DNA of 10,898 nt from JBCAXA01 sp039183535 (GTDB taxonomy: Bacteria > Pseudomonadota > Gammaproteobacteria > Steroidobacterales > Woeseiaceae), in assembly GCA_039183535.1 (NCBI GenBank), contig JBCDBO010000101.1:1-10898 (forward strand), written 5' to 3'. This document shows, piece by piece, positions 1-6,196 of the stretch. Below the pieces are notes generated by a model. It was not told the origin of the DNA, made no database searches, and was given only the letters and a program-made list of their open reading frames with translations. Position numbers and translations under genes: made by a program. Position 1 is the stretch's first letter, and each line of letters starts with the position of its first letter.

Positions 1-36
1 AAAATCGAGAGTGGCCGAGGGGCGCGGCACTGCCTA

Positions 37-54
37 GTTTGGCCGAAACCAAAC
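37..54 (+). repeat. Small hairpin upstream of the folK leader
   Basis: A perfect 6-base inverted repeat (GTTTGG / CCAAAC) is separated by a 6-base loop. It begins on the last base of a TAG (35-37) that closes one reading frame entering from the left edge, and it ends directly before the GGGAGG ribosome site at 55-60. No T-run follows, so it is a poor intrinsic terminator. It could affect access to the ribosome site, but that is inference. Confidence 0.3.
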
Positions 55-60
55 GGGAGG
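55..60 (+). promoter_or_regulatory. Ribosome binding site of the folK leader ORF
   Basis: GGGAGG lies six bases before the ATG at 67. It is one of the best Shine-Dalgarno matches in the window, and it belongs to the 26-codon remnant rather than to folK itself. The folK ATG at 144 has only weak purine matches upstream, so this site probably feeds folK by translational coupling. Confidence 0.55.
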
Positions 61-66
61 TTACGC

Positions 67-147
67 ATGTCTGCCACGCTCGATATCTATGTCACGCTGC
101 GCTCGCCCTACTCCTATCTCGCCACGGGCCGGATCGTGGCGCAATGA
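67..147 (+). pseudogene. Truncated DsbA-like / HCCA isomerase N-terminus, leader ORF of folK
   Basis: This is a 26-codon ORF with a strong ribosome site. Its product reads LDIYVTLRSPYSYLA near the start. The beta-strand followed by SPYSYLA is typical of the extreme N-terminus of DsbA-family 2-hydroxychromene-2-carboxylate isomerases, which are normally about 200 residues. Here the frame stops at TGA 145-147, overlapping the folK ATG at 144-146, and the downstream bases encode FolK, so the rest of the domain is absent. The simplest reading is that a deletion removed nearly all of such a gene and left its start region joined to folK, where it now works as a leader that delivers ribosomes. Alternatives are a chance resemblance over about 20 residues or an assembly join. 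The frame is also open leftward to the window edge, but the ribosome site supports ATG 67. Confidence 0.5.
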
Positions 148-650
148 CACGATGGGTTCCTTGCTACGTCGCCATTGGTTGTAACGTCGGCGATTGTGCG
201 GCCAATTTCCGTCGTGCCACAGATGCTCTAGATACGCTGCCTGAGACGTTGCCGTGGCGGCGCTCGCGGGTGTTTAGAACAAAGCCTGTCGGCGGCGTCG
301 CGCAAGCGGACTATTTCAATGCAGTGCTGGCGACGCTGACGCGTCTGTCGCCGGACGATCTGCTGACTCAGTTGCAGCGAATTGAAGCGGACGCCGGTCG
401 GTGTCGTCGCACCGAACAGCGTTGGGGCCCAAGGTCGCTTGATCTGGATTTGCTGGTCTACGGGGCCGTGCAGCGCGGCGATACGGCGCTGACCCTACCG
501 CATCCGCGCATGGCCGAGCGAAATTTTGTATTGTTGCCACTGGCTGAGCTGGCGCCAGACCTCGTCGTTCCACGCATCGGCCACGTCGCGCGACTCGCAC
601 GACGCTGTACTGATGACGGCATGCAATGGCAGAGGAACTTCGAATGGTGA
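144..650 (+). CDS. folK: 2-amino-4-hydroxy-6-hydroxymethyldihydropteridine pyrophosphokinase
   Basis: FolK (HPPK) is cytoplasmic and moves pyrophosphate from ATP to 6-hydroxymethyl-7,8-dihydropterin, the step before dihydropteroate synthase in folate synthesis. The 168-residue product is close to the usual ~160. It starts with the family strand VAIGCNVGD (residues 9-17), followed by the FRTKPVGG and DYFNAVL segments. The HPPK signature RWGPRSLDLDLL spans residues 93-104, with the metal-binding aspartates D100 and D102, and the C-terminal LPHPRMAERNFVL block is present. The open frame runs further upstream, but homology begins only near the ATG at 144. That ATG overlaps the stop of a short leader ORF (ATGA), which suggests coupled translation. 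The end overlaps the next gene by 7 bases. Function is clear from the signature; the start is very likely. Confidence 0.95.
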   Translation: MTRWVPCYVAIGCNVGDCAANFRRATDALDTLPETLPWRRSRVFRTKPVGGVAQADYFNAVLATLTRLSPDDLLTQLQRIEADAGRCRRTEQRWGPRSLDLDLLVYGAVQRGDTALTLPHPRMAERNFVLLPLAELAPDLVVPRIGHVARLARRCTDDGMQWQRNFEW

Positions 651-1342
651 ACCGGTCGCGCCACGAAAGCCGCGAATCCGATTCGTCACGGCCGCGCGAG
701 TCCGATCGTTTTATCGTCGTGGAGGGGCCGATCGGCGTCGGCAAAACCGAGTTAGCGCGGCGCCTGGCGACGCACTTCGATTGCACCGCGTTGCTGGAGC
801 AGCCGGCCGATAACCCGTTTTTGGAGCGTTTTTACCGCAGCGGCCATTCGGCGGCGCTGCCAACCCAGTTGTTTTTCCTGTTTCAACGCGCAGCGCAACT
901 CGAAACGCTGAAACAGTCGGATCTGTTTCGTTCAATGCGCATCGCCGATTTCATGATTGCCAAAGACCGTTTGTTCGCGTCTATCAACCTCGATACCGAG
1001 GAACTCGCGTTATACGAAAAAATCCATGAGAAGCTCGCGATAGAACAGCCGGCAGTCGATCTTGTTGTTTATTTGCAAGCGCCGCCCGATGTTTTAATGT
1101 CGCGAATTGCCAGGCGCGGTATCGATTACGAATCGCTAATCGATCGCAATTACCTTGAGCGATTGTCGGATGCGTATGCACGATTTTTCTACGAATACGA
1201 TGAGTCGCCGTTGTTGATCGTCAATGCTAGCAGCATCGACCCGGTCCATAACCCAGCTGATTTTGCTGATCTCGTTGGCCAAATTGAAGCCACTAAAAGT
1301 GGTCGGCATTTTTTCAATCCGGTAACACGCGCGTTCGCATAA
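644..1342 (+). CDS. Deoxynucleoside kinase (dNK family)
   Basis: This is a cytoplasmic deoxynucleoside kinase of the dNK family, which transfers the ATP gamma-phosphate to a deoxynucleoside in salvage. The substrate (deoxyadenosine, deoxyguanosine or other) cannot be told from sequence. From the ATG at 644 the protein has 232 residues. It shows the P-loop GPIGVGKT (28-35), the QLFFLFQRAAQ helix, the AKDRLFA segment corresponding to the family's DR motif, and a RIARRGIDYE lid-type segment. An ATG at 626 would add six residues, but AGAGGA (631-636) lies seven bases before ATG 644, which also overlaps the folK stop (ATGGTGA), so 644 is preferred. The first ~22 residues are rich in Ser, Arg, Glu and Asp, precede the fold, and look disordered. 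A dNK gene between folK and panB is a known arrangement in several gammaproteobacteria. Confidence 0.88.
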   Translation: MVNRSRHESRESDSSRPRESDRFIVVEGPIGVGKTELARRLATHFDCTALLEQPADNPFLERFYRSGHSAALPTQLFFLFQRAAQLETLKQSDLFRSMRIADFMIAKDRLFASINLDTEELALYEKIHEKLAIEQPAVDLVVYLQAPPDVLMSRIARRGIDYESLIDRNYLERLSDAYARFFYEYDESPLLIVNASSIDPVHNPADFADLVGQIEATKSGRHFFNPVTRAFA

Positions 1343-1351
1343 CGTTACCGG
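1319..1351 (+). repeat. Inverted repeat spanning the kinase stop codon
   Basis: CCGGTAAC (1319-1326) and GTTACCGG (1344-1351) are exact reverse complements around a 17-base loop that contains the TAA stop at 1340-1342. The right arm ends where the candidate panB ribosome site (CGGAG, 1352-1356) begins. No T-run follows, so it is not an intrinsic terminator. Transcript processing, stabilisation or control of panB translation are possible but unproven. Confidence 0.4.
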
Positions 1352-1366
1352 CGGAGCAAACGCTTT

Positions 1367-2197
1367 ATGTACACACAACTTGAGCAACGATCGATGGCGC
1401 AGCCGCCGGTCAATGTGTCGACGTTGATGCGGATGAAACGCAATGGCGAAAAAATCGCTTGCTTAACCGCGTACGATGCCAGTTTCGCGCAACTGGTAGA
1501 TCTTGGGGGTACCGACCTCGTATTGGTGGGCGACTCTCTCGGCATGGTCGTACAAGGTCACGATACGACGGTGCCAGTGACGGTGGACGACATGGTGTAT
1601 CACACACGCACAGTAGCGCGCGGCTTGCATCGTGCATTTCTAATGTCCGACATGCCGTTTATGAGCTACACCGATCCGGCGCTTGCACTCGACAACGCGG
1701 TACGCCTCATGCAGGAAGGCGGCGCGATGATGGTCAAGTTGGAAGGCGGGGAAGGACAGTTCGACATCGTTAACTATCTCGCCAAACACGATATTCCGGT
1801 ATGCGCCCACATTGGCCTTAAACCGCAGTCGGTGCACAAGATTGGCGGCTTCAAAGTCCAAGGGCGTGATTCGCAGGCGGCTAACGATATGGTAGACGCC
1901 GCTGAGCGCCTGCAAGATCTTGGTGCCGATATCGTATTGGTCGAGTGTGTGCCGAACGAAGTCGGTGAGCGCATTACCGAGCGGTTGGCAGTTCCGGTGA
2001 TCGGAATCGGTGCTGGGCCCGCCGTCGATGGGCAGATCCTCGTGCTTTACGATGCATTGGGCGTGACTCAGGGTCGTCTGCCGCGATTCGTACGCAATTT
2101 CCTCGCCGGGCAGTCATCGAACCTCGATGCCGTACAGGCTTTTGTCGGGGCTGTGAAAGACGGCAGCTACCCGGCGCCCGAACACTGCTTCAGTTAA
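1367..2197 (+). CDS. panB: 3-methyl-2-oxobutanoate hydroxymethyltransferase
   Basis: PanB transfers a hydroxymethyl group from 5,10-methylenetetrahydrofolate to 2-oxoisovalerate, giving ketopantoate, the first committed step to pantothenate and CoA. The 276-residue product shows the full (beta/alpha)8 pattern of the family: TAYDASF (34-40), VGDSLGMVVQGHDTTVPVT (54-72), SDMPFM (94-99), KLEGG (124-128), HIGLKPQ (148-154), VECVP (192-196) and GIGAG (213-217). The expected metal-site residues D56, D95 and E126 and the catalytic-type E193 are present. ATG 1367 has CGGAG at a rather long 10-base distance. ATG 1394 would give 267 residues, closer to typical PanB, but has only a weak GAG upstream; either may be used. 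panC follows after six bases. Confidence 0.96.
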   Translation: MYTQLEQRSMAQPPVNVSTLMRMKRNGEKIACLTAYDASFAQLVDLGGTDLVLVGDSLGMVVQGHDTTVPVTVDDMVYHTRTVARGLHRAFLMSDMPFMSYTDPALALDNAVRLMQEGGAMMVKLEGGEGQFDIVNYLAKHDIPVCAHIGLKPQSVHKIGGFKVQGRDSQAANDMVDAAERLQDLGADIVLVECVPNEVGERITERLAVPVIGIGAGPAVDGQILVLYDALGVTQGRLPRFVRNFLAGQSSNLDAVQAFVGAVKDGSYPAPEHCFS

Positions 2198-2203
2198 ACG
2201 CCG

Positions 2204-3079
2204 ATGGCACCGTCTATTAACATCGTCGAGTCGGTCGATGCACTTCGCGAGCAGCTGGCCGATTGGCGCGAGAATGGCGATACCGTCGCGTTCGTCCCGA
2301 CGATGGGTAATTTGCACCGCGGGCATCTTGGTCTAGCGGAGCGCGCCGTTGAGCTCGCCGATCGAACCGTAGTGTCGGTTTTCGTAAATCCAACGCAGTT
2401 TGGCGAAGGGGAAGACTTTAAGACGTACCCACGTACCCTGGATAAGGATGCACTGTTGCTTCGCCGGAGCGGTGTGGACTCAGTTTTCGCGCCACACGTT
2501 AGTGAGGTCTATCCGTTTGGCCAATCTGGAGCAACCCATATCCACGTGCCAGAGGTCGGCGATGACCTTTGTGGTCGTTATCGGCCGGGTCATTTTGACG
2601 GTGTTGCAACGGTCGTGTGTCGACTGTTGTTTATGGTTCTTCCGGATGTTGCGGTGTTTGGCAGCAAAGACTACCAACAGTTGTTGCTGTTACGCCGACT
2701 GGTGCTCGATCTGTCCGTGCCCACCCGCATCGAGTCAGTCGATACGGTTCGCGAAGCCGATGGATTGGCAATGAGTTCGCGCAATCAGTATCTCGACGAA
2801 TCGGAACGAGCGAGCGCGCCGCAGCTCTACGCCGCGCTACAGCACGTGGCAAAACAGTTGCGTGCCGGAGAGACCGGCTACGAGTCGCTCGAAAACGCAG
2901 CGGCCGAGCAGCTCAGTGCCGCCGGATTCAAGCCGGATTACGTCGCTATCCGCGATGCGGCTACGTTGTCGGGACCACACCCCGATTGCGAGTCGTTGGT
3001 TGTCCTTGCAGCAGCGTGGCTAGGCGGGGCTCGCTTAATCGACAACATTGTTGTGCCGATTCCGGGCAGCGGTACGTAG
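2204..3079 (+). CDS. panC: Pantoate--beta-alanine ligase (pantothenate synthetase)
   Basis: PanC adenylates pantoate with ATP and joins it to beta-alanine to make pantothenate in the cytoplasm. The 291-residue protein (E. coli PanC is about 283) carries the nucleotidyltransferase HIGH-type motif PTMGNLHRGH (32-41), FVNPTQFGEGEDFKTYPRT, the pantoate-binding GRYRPGHFDGV, the KDYQQL loop, and SSRNQYL matching the KMSKS-like segment. It ends with AAWLGGARLIDN, typical of the C-terminal domain. The ATG is six bases after the panB stop and has no recognisable ribosome site, so translation is probably coupled to panB. The gene usually found next, panD, is not here; instead the convergent cyclase gene ends on the very next base. 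Confidence 0.97.
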   Translation: MAPSINIVESVDALREQLADWRENGDTVAFVPTMGNLHRGHLGLAERAVELADRTVVSVFVNPTQFGEGEDFKTYPRTLDKDALLLRRSGVDSVFAPHVSEVYPFGQSGATHIHVPEVGDDLCGRYRPGHFDGVATVVCRLLFMVLPDVAVFGSKDYQQLLLLRRLVLDLSVPTRIESVDTVREADGLAMSSRNQYLDESERASAPQLYAALQHVAKQLRAGETGYESLENAAAEQLSAAGFKPDYVAIRDAATLSGPHPDCESLVVLAAAWLGGARLIDNIVVPIPGSGT

Positions 3080-4066
3080 TTAGACGCTAACGCAGTTTCG
3101 GCCAGCGTCTTTGGCGCGGTATAAGGCGGCATCGGCCTTGCGTAACAGCGTATCGAGTGAGTCTTCTGGCGACTTTTCAGCGACTCCAATCGAGACATTG
3201 ACGGGGAAGCGCACCAATGAATCGTCGGCATCCGCTGACGAGCCGCTGATAGCGCGCCGAGCGCGCTCGCCAATGGCAGCTGCCTGCTCGGTGCCGATAC
3301 CCGGCAACAAAACGGCGAACTCATCACCGCCAAAGCGCGCGATCAGATCGCGGGGTCGAAATTGATCGCGCAATGCACGAGCCACCAAGGCGAGGACTCG
3401 GTCGCCTGCGACATGTCCAAAACGATCGTTGTAGCGTTTGAAGTCATCGACATCGACCATCATCATGGCGGCTGGCTCACGATTGATGTGGCAGCGCTCC
3501 AGCTCGCGCGGAAACATATCCTGCATCCAGGTTCGGTTGCCCAACGACGTCAGTGCATCGGTCATTGCGTCGGACTCGACTTTGCGCAGTTTGTTGGTGC
3601 GGTCGGCGATGACATCGTTGTGTTGTCGAACCCGTTCGGACAGCATTACGAGCAGGTTTTTTGCGAGTGCGTGCGAGCTATCGACGGCTTTCCAAACTTC
3701 GAGCCGTGGCACAACCAGTAAATGGGATGCTTCGTTGGCAACGACATAAGCGGATGGTGCGCGTTCTTCAATGATTGACATCTCGCCTGCACAATGACCG
3801 GTTGTCAGCGTCGAGATGGCGACTGCATCGAGTGCGCCTACGCGAACTTCTAGCTCACCCGATAAAACGACGTAAAGAGATCCGTTCGGTTCATCGGGCG
3901 TTAGCACGACCCCGCCGGCGGCGATGTCGCTGCGTTTGCTGGCCGCCAGCAAGCCGTCGAGCGTCGCGCCGCTGACACCACGAAACAATTTCAGTTGGGC
4001 CAACAGCTCGCGCGATGCGGCCGACCGGTCTGAACTGGCAGCTTGATTGGCAGGTCCAGCAGCCAA
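3080..4066 (-). CDS. Diguanylate cyclase with N-terminal cyclic-nucleotide-binding-like domain
   Basis: This protein should condense two GTP into c-di-GMP, the second messenger that steers motility and biofilm growth. It has 328 residues, no signal peptide and no membrane segment, so it is soluble. Residues ~24-145 match the cNMP-binding/Crp beta-roll (LYVVLSGELEVRVG, then GHCAGEMSIIEERAPSAYVVA) and are followed by a helical linker. Residues ~166-328 form the GGDEF domain: DALTSLGNR (170-178), metal aspartate D205 in VDVDDFK, N213, and an intact GGDEF active site at 246-250. RPRD (237-240) stands exactly five residues before it and is the product-inhibition I-site. In the beta-roll the arginine expected before S105 is P104, so cyclic nucleotide binding is doubtful. 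The start is TTG, supported by AGGGA six bases upstream (4073-4077); no better in-frame start was seen. It lies 154 bases downstream of ppk2 and may have its own promoter. Confidence 0.93.
   Translation of the reverse strand: MAAGPANQAASSDRSAASRELLAQLKLFRGVSGATLDGLLAASKRSDIAAGGVVLTPDEPNGSLYVVLSGELEVRVGALDAVAISTLTTGHCAGEMSIIEERAPSAYVVANEASHLLVVPRLEVWKAVDSSHALAKNLLVMLSERVRQHNDVIADRTNKLRKVESDAMTDALTSLGNRTWMQDMFPRELERCHINREPAAMMMVDVDDFKRYNDRFGHVAGDRVLALVARALRDQFRPRDLIARFGGDEFAVLLPGIGTEQAAAIGERARRAISGSSADADDSLVRFPVNVSIGVAEKSPEDSLDTLLRKADAALYRAKDAGRNCVSV
3082..3110 (+). terminator. Possible weak terminator hairpin after panC
   Basis: AGACGCT (3082-3088) and AGCGTCT (3104-3110) are exact 7-base reverse complements around a 15-base loop, starting three bases after the panC stop. 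The right arm runs into TCTTTGG, a short U-containing tail rather than a true U-tract. The hairpin lies within the last codons of the convergent cyclase gene, so panC mRNA would have to end inside that gene. The large loop and poor tail make it a weak candidate. Confidence 0.3.
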
Positions 4067-4088
4067 GTGAATTCCCTGAGTTTTCTGC

Positions 4089-4117
4089 GCGCATGCGCCC
4101 CTGAGCGTACGATACGC
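4089..4117. promoter_or_regulatory. Two palindromes upstream of the cyclase gene (candidate operators)
   Basis: GCGCATGCGC (4089-4098) is a perfect 10-base palindrome. GCGTA-CGA-TACGC (4105-4117) is a 5-base inverted repeat with a 3-base centre. They lie 22 to 51 bases upstream of the cyclase start at 4066 on its coding strand. Closely spaced dyads in the only sizeable gap of this cluster suggest protein-binding sites, but I recognise no known operator and no convincing -35/-10 pair beside them. Confidence 0.3.
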
Positions 4118-4159
4118 AGCCTATTTCGAGGAAACAGTGACTTGGGCGGCGGTTTTGGC

Positions 4160-4194
4160 GACCGGTTTGCGAACACGGTCACAAGCTGGACCGG
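4160..4194. repeat. Three alternating short complementary elements between ppk2 and the cyclase gene
   Basis: GACCGG (4160-4165), CGGTC (4176-4180) and GACCGG (4189-4194) alternate, so the middle element can pair with either flank and form one of two short hairpins. They fall just downstream of the ppk2 stop on its transcribed strand. The stems are only five base pairs and no T-run follows. An attenuator-like switch is conceivable, but chance is as likely. The rest of the 4067-4220 gap shows no gene or tRNA. Confidence 0.2.
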
Positions 4195-4220
4195 GAACAG
4201 CTCACAATTGTCTATTGACG

Positions 4221-5099
4221 CTAAAACTCATCGAGCCAGCCTTGCAAGCGCGCGCGATGCAGCGGGTAGTCCGCTTTGTCATTCGCGTCCGGCTCGGGGT
4301 AACGCGTATCGAGCGAGGCGAGGGTTGTTGCAATCGTTTTGGCAACTCGATAGCGCATGTAAGGTTTGTCATCGGCGGGAATGGCGTACCACGGCGCCCA
4401 CGGCTTCGACGTTGCATTGAGCGCATCGGCGTACGCTTGCATATACGCTGACCAATGCTCGGCTTCGTCCAAATCGCCAGTCGAGAATTTCCATTGCTTC
4501 GATGGTGTTTCAAGACGGTCGAGAAAGCGCCGGGTTTGCTCTTTGCGCGACACGTTAAGAAAGAACTTCAAGATCACAGTGCCGTTCGCTGCAAGGTGGC
4601 GCTCGTGTGCCGCGATCGAGCGCAACCGTTCAGCCCAAAACTCCTCGTTCGGCTCACTGTCAGGCAATCGCTGGTACCGCAGCAGACCCGGATTCACGCG
4701 AACGACCAACACCTCCTCGTAATGCGATCGGTTGAAAATTCCGATTCGGCCGCGCTTCGGTAACGCACACGTCGTCCGCCATAGAAAGTCATGCTCAAGC
4801 TCCGTGTTACTCGGTTTCTTAAAGGCGCTGACGTGGCACCAGGCTGGGTCCAACCCACTCAGTGCGGCTCGGATTGTGCTGTCTTTGCCAGCAGCGTCCA
4901 TCGCTTGAAAAACCAACAATACGGCGTAGCGATTGTCCGCGTACAAGCGCTTTTGGGCGGTAGCGATTTGGCGTACTTCATGCTTCAGGCGTTTGCGCAG
5001 ATTATCTGGGTGTTCGCCGCTGACGTCGGTGGGCGCCGCATTGATGCGAAATGTGCCGTCATACGGCACGCGGTATTTATCGACGTTGGCGTCAAACAC
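4221..5099 (-). CDS. ppk2: Polyphosphate kinase 2 family nucleotide phosphotransferase
   Basis: PPK2 enzymes move phosphate between inorganic polyphosphate and nucleotides (AMP/ADP to ADP/ATP, or the reverse) in the cytoplasm. From GTG 5099 the product has 292 residues, the usual single-domain length. It shows the Walker A FQAMDAAGKDST (64-75), the SAFKKPS and HDFLWR segments, the Walker B region IGIFNRSHYEEVL (119-131), and the lid stretch RKEQTRRFLDRLETPSKQWK followed by PWAPWYAIPADDKPYMRY. MDAAGKDST with HDFLWR resembles the PPK2_rel_1 / class III group, whose studied members accept AMP as well as ADP; this subclass call is inference. The frame stays open upstream into queG, but homology starts near KYRV. 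GTG 5099 overlaps the queG stop (GTGTTTGA) and has AGGAG ten bases upstream, so queG and ppk2 are probably cotranslated. Confidence 0.93.
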   Translation of the reverse strand: MFDANVDKYRVPYDGTFRINAAPTDVSGEHPDNLRKRLKHEVRQIATAQKRLYADNRYAVLLVFQAMDAAGKDSTIRAALSGLDPAWCHVSAFKKPSNTELEHDFLWRTTCALPKRGRIGIFNRSHYEEVLVVRVNPGLLRYQRLPDSEPNEEFWAERLRSIAAHERHLAANGTVILKFFLNVSRKEQTRRFLDRLETPSKQWKFSTGDLDEAEHWSAYMQAYADALNATSKPWAPWYAIPADDKPYMRYRVAKTIATTLASLDTRYPEPDANDKADYPLHRARLQGWLDEF

Positions 5100-6159
5100 G
5101 GTTGCGACTCTCCTGCTGTTGTTCCAGTGCCCAGCCCACATGTTCGCGGACCAGCTCGCTGGCATGGTGTTGTCTTCGTCGCAATGCGTCAACGATAACC
5201 GGCGAGTAAGCGGCATTTCCGAGGCCGACCGCGAGGTTACGGAGCCAGCCAACGTAGCCGATTCGGCGGATAGGGCTGCCCCGCGTACGCACGGTAAACT
5301 CTTCTTCCGTCCAACCAAATAGCGTTATCAGCTCGGCGTCCTCGAGGCCGTGGCGGGGTTGAAAGTCGGGGTCATCGGTTGGCGATGCAAATTTGTTCCA
5401 CGGGCAAAATATCTGGCAATCATCGCAGCCAAAAATGCGGTTACCAATCGCTTTACGAAACTCGCGAGGGATTGCGGACCGGTTCTCGATCGTCAAGTAC
5501 GCGATGCAGCGTCGCGCATCGAGCACGTACGGCGCGATGATCGCGTCGGTGGGACACACCTCGATGCAGCGCGCACAACTGCCGCAATGGTTGGTCGCCG
5601 GCGGATCGCTGCTAAGCGGCAAGTCGGTATACAGCTCACCGAGGAAAAACCACGAACCTCGGTGTTTGGTAATCAAATTCGTGTGTTTACCGATCCAACC
5701 GAGCCCGGCTTTGGCGGCCAGCGGTTTTTCCAGGACCGGCGCAGAGTCACAAAACGCACGATAGCCAAATGGACCGATCGCGGCCTGGATGCGATCGGCC
5801 AGCTTTTGCAGTCGACGCCGAATACGCTTGTGATAGTCGCGGCCGAGTGCATAGCGCGAGATATAGGCCTGTGATGGGTGGTCGAGGCGCGCGCGCAGCG
5901 CGTCATTGGCTTCCGGTAAGTAATCGCATGTGACTGAGATGACGCTTACCGTACCGGGGACAAGCTCATTCGGCCGCGCGCGGGTTGTTCCATGTGTATC
6001 GAAATACGTCATCGATCCATGCAAGCCCGCGGTGAGCCAGCGCACCAATTGTTGCTCGGCCGACCGCAAATCGATATCGGCGAAACCGGTCGTGGCGAAG
6101 CCCGCTTCACTCGCCCAGCGGCGTATCGTTGATTTGTCGACTGCGTCAGTACTTGCCAT
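5092..6159 (-). CDS. queG: Epoxyqueuosine reductase
   Basis: QueG is a cytoplasmic cobalamin- and iron-sulfur-dependent enzyme that reduces epoxyqueuosine to queuosine in the wobble position of GUN-anticodon tRNAs, the last step of that modification. The 355-residue product (E. coli QueG is 379) aligns along its whole length: RARPNELVPGT, SRYALGRDYHK (101-111), CDSAPVLEKPLAAKAGLGW with the catalytic-type D138, and FFLGEL. The ferredoxin-like part has C192, C195, C198 and C202 (CxxCxxCxxxCP) and C245, C248 and C252 (CxxCxxxCP), with C218 in DARRCIAYLTIE as the likely fourth ligand of the second cluster. The C-terminus carries IRRIGYVGWLRNLAVGLGNA. ATG 6159 gives the expected N-terminus but no good ribosome site was seen. 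It faces away from nnrD, as in E. coli, and its stop overlaps the ppk2 start. Confidence 0.96.
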   Translation of the reverse strand: MASTDAVDKSTIRRWASEAGFATTGFADIDLRSAEQQLVRWLTAGLHGSMTYFDTHGTTRARPNELVPGTVSVISVTCDYLPEANDALRARLDHPSQAYISRYALGRDYHKRIRRRLQKLADRIQAAIGPFGYRAFCDSAPVLEKPLAAKAGLGWIGKHTNLITKHRGSWFFLGELYTDLPLSSDPPATNHCGSCARCIEVCPTDAIIAPYVLDARRCIAYLTIENRSAIPREFRKAIGNRIFGCDDCQIFCPWNKFASPTDDPDFQPRHGLEDAELITLFGWTEEEFTVRTRGSPIRRIGYVGWLRNLAVGLGNAAYSPVIVDALRRRQHHASELVREHVGWALEQQQESRNRV

Positions 6160-6196
6160 CGCTAATGCCGAGATCGCGCCACGCTTCCATGGCCGA

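Noticed and set aside
2..37. Possible C-terminal tail of an upstream gene ending at TAG 35-37
   Set aside because: Only 11 codons are visible and they match nothing I recognise. The stop may be chance; too short to annotate.
39..143. Upstream extension of the folK frame from a TTG at 39
   Set aside because: The 35 extra residues have no family similarity, there is no ribosome site, and they overlap the leader ORF with its better start.
316..786. Long minus-strand frames opposite folK and the kinase gene
   Set aside because: They are shadows of conserved plus-strand genes in GC-rich DNA, with no domain similarity or initiation signals.
3042..3054. ACAACA-T-TGTTGT dyad near the end of panC
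   Set aside because: It lies in the conserved IDNIVV coding segment and has no terminator or operator features; likely coding coincidence.
4137..4451. Plus-strand ORF beginning GTG 4137 with an AGGAAA-like site
   Set aside because: Most of it is antisense to the conserved ppk2 C-terminus, and its product shows no recognisable domain or sensible composition.
5100..5318. Upstream extension of the ppk2 frame to 5318
   Set aside because: It lies fully inside queG, has no PPK2 similarity, and would give an overly long protein; GTG 5099 has a ribosome site and the stop overlap.
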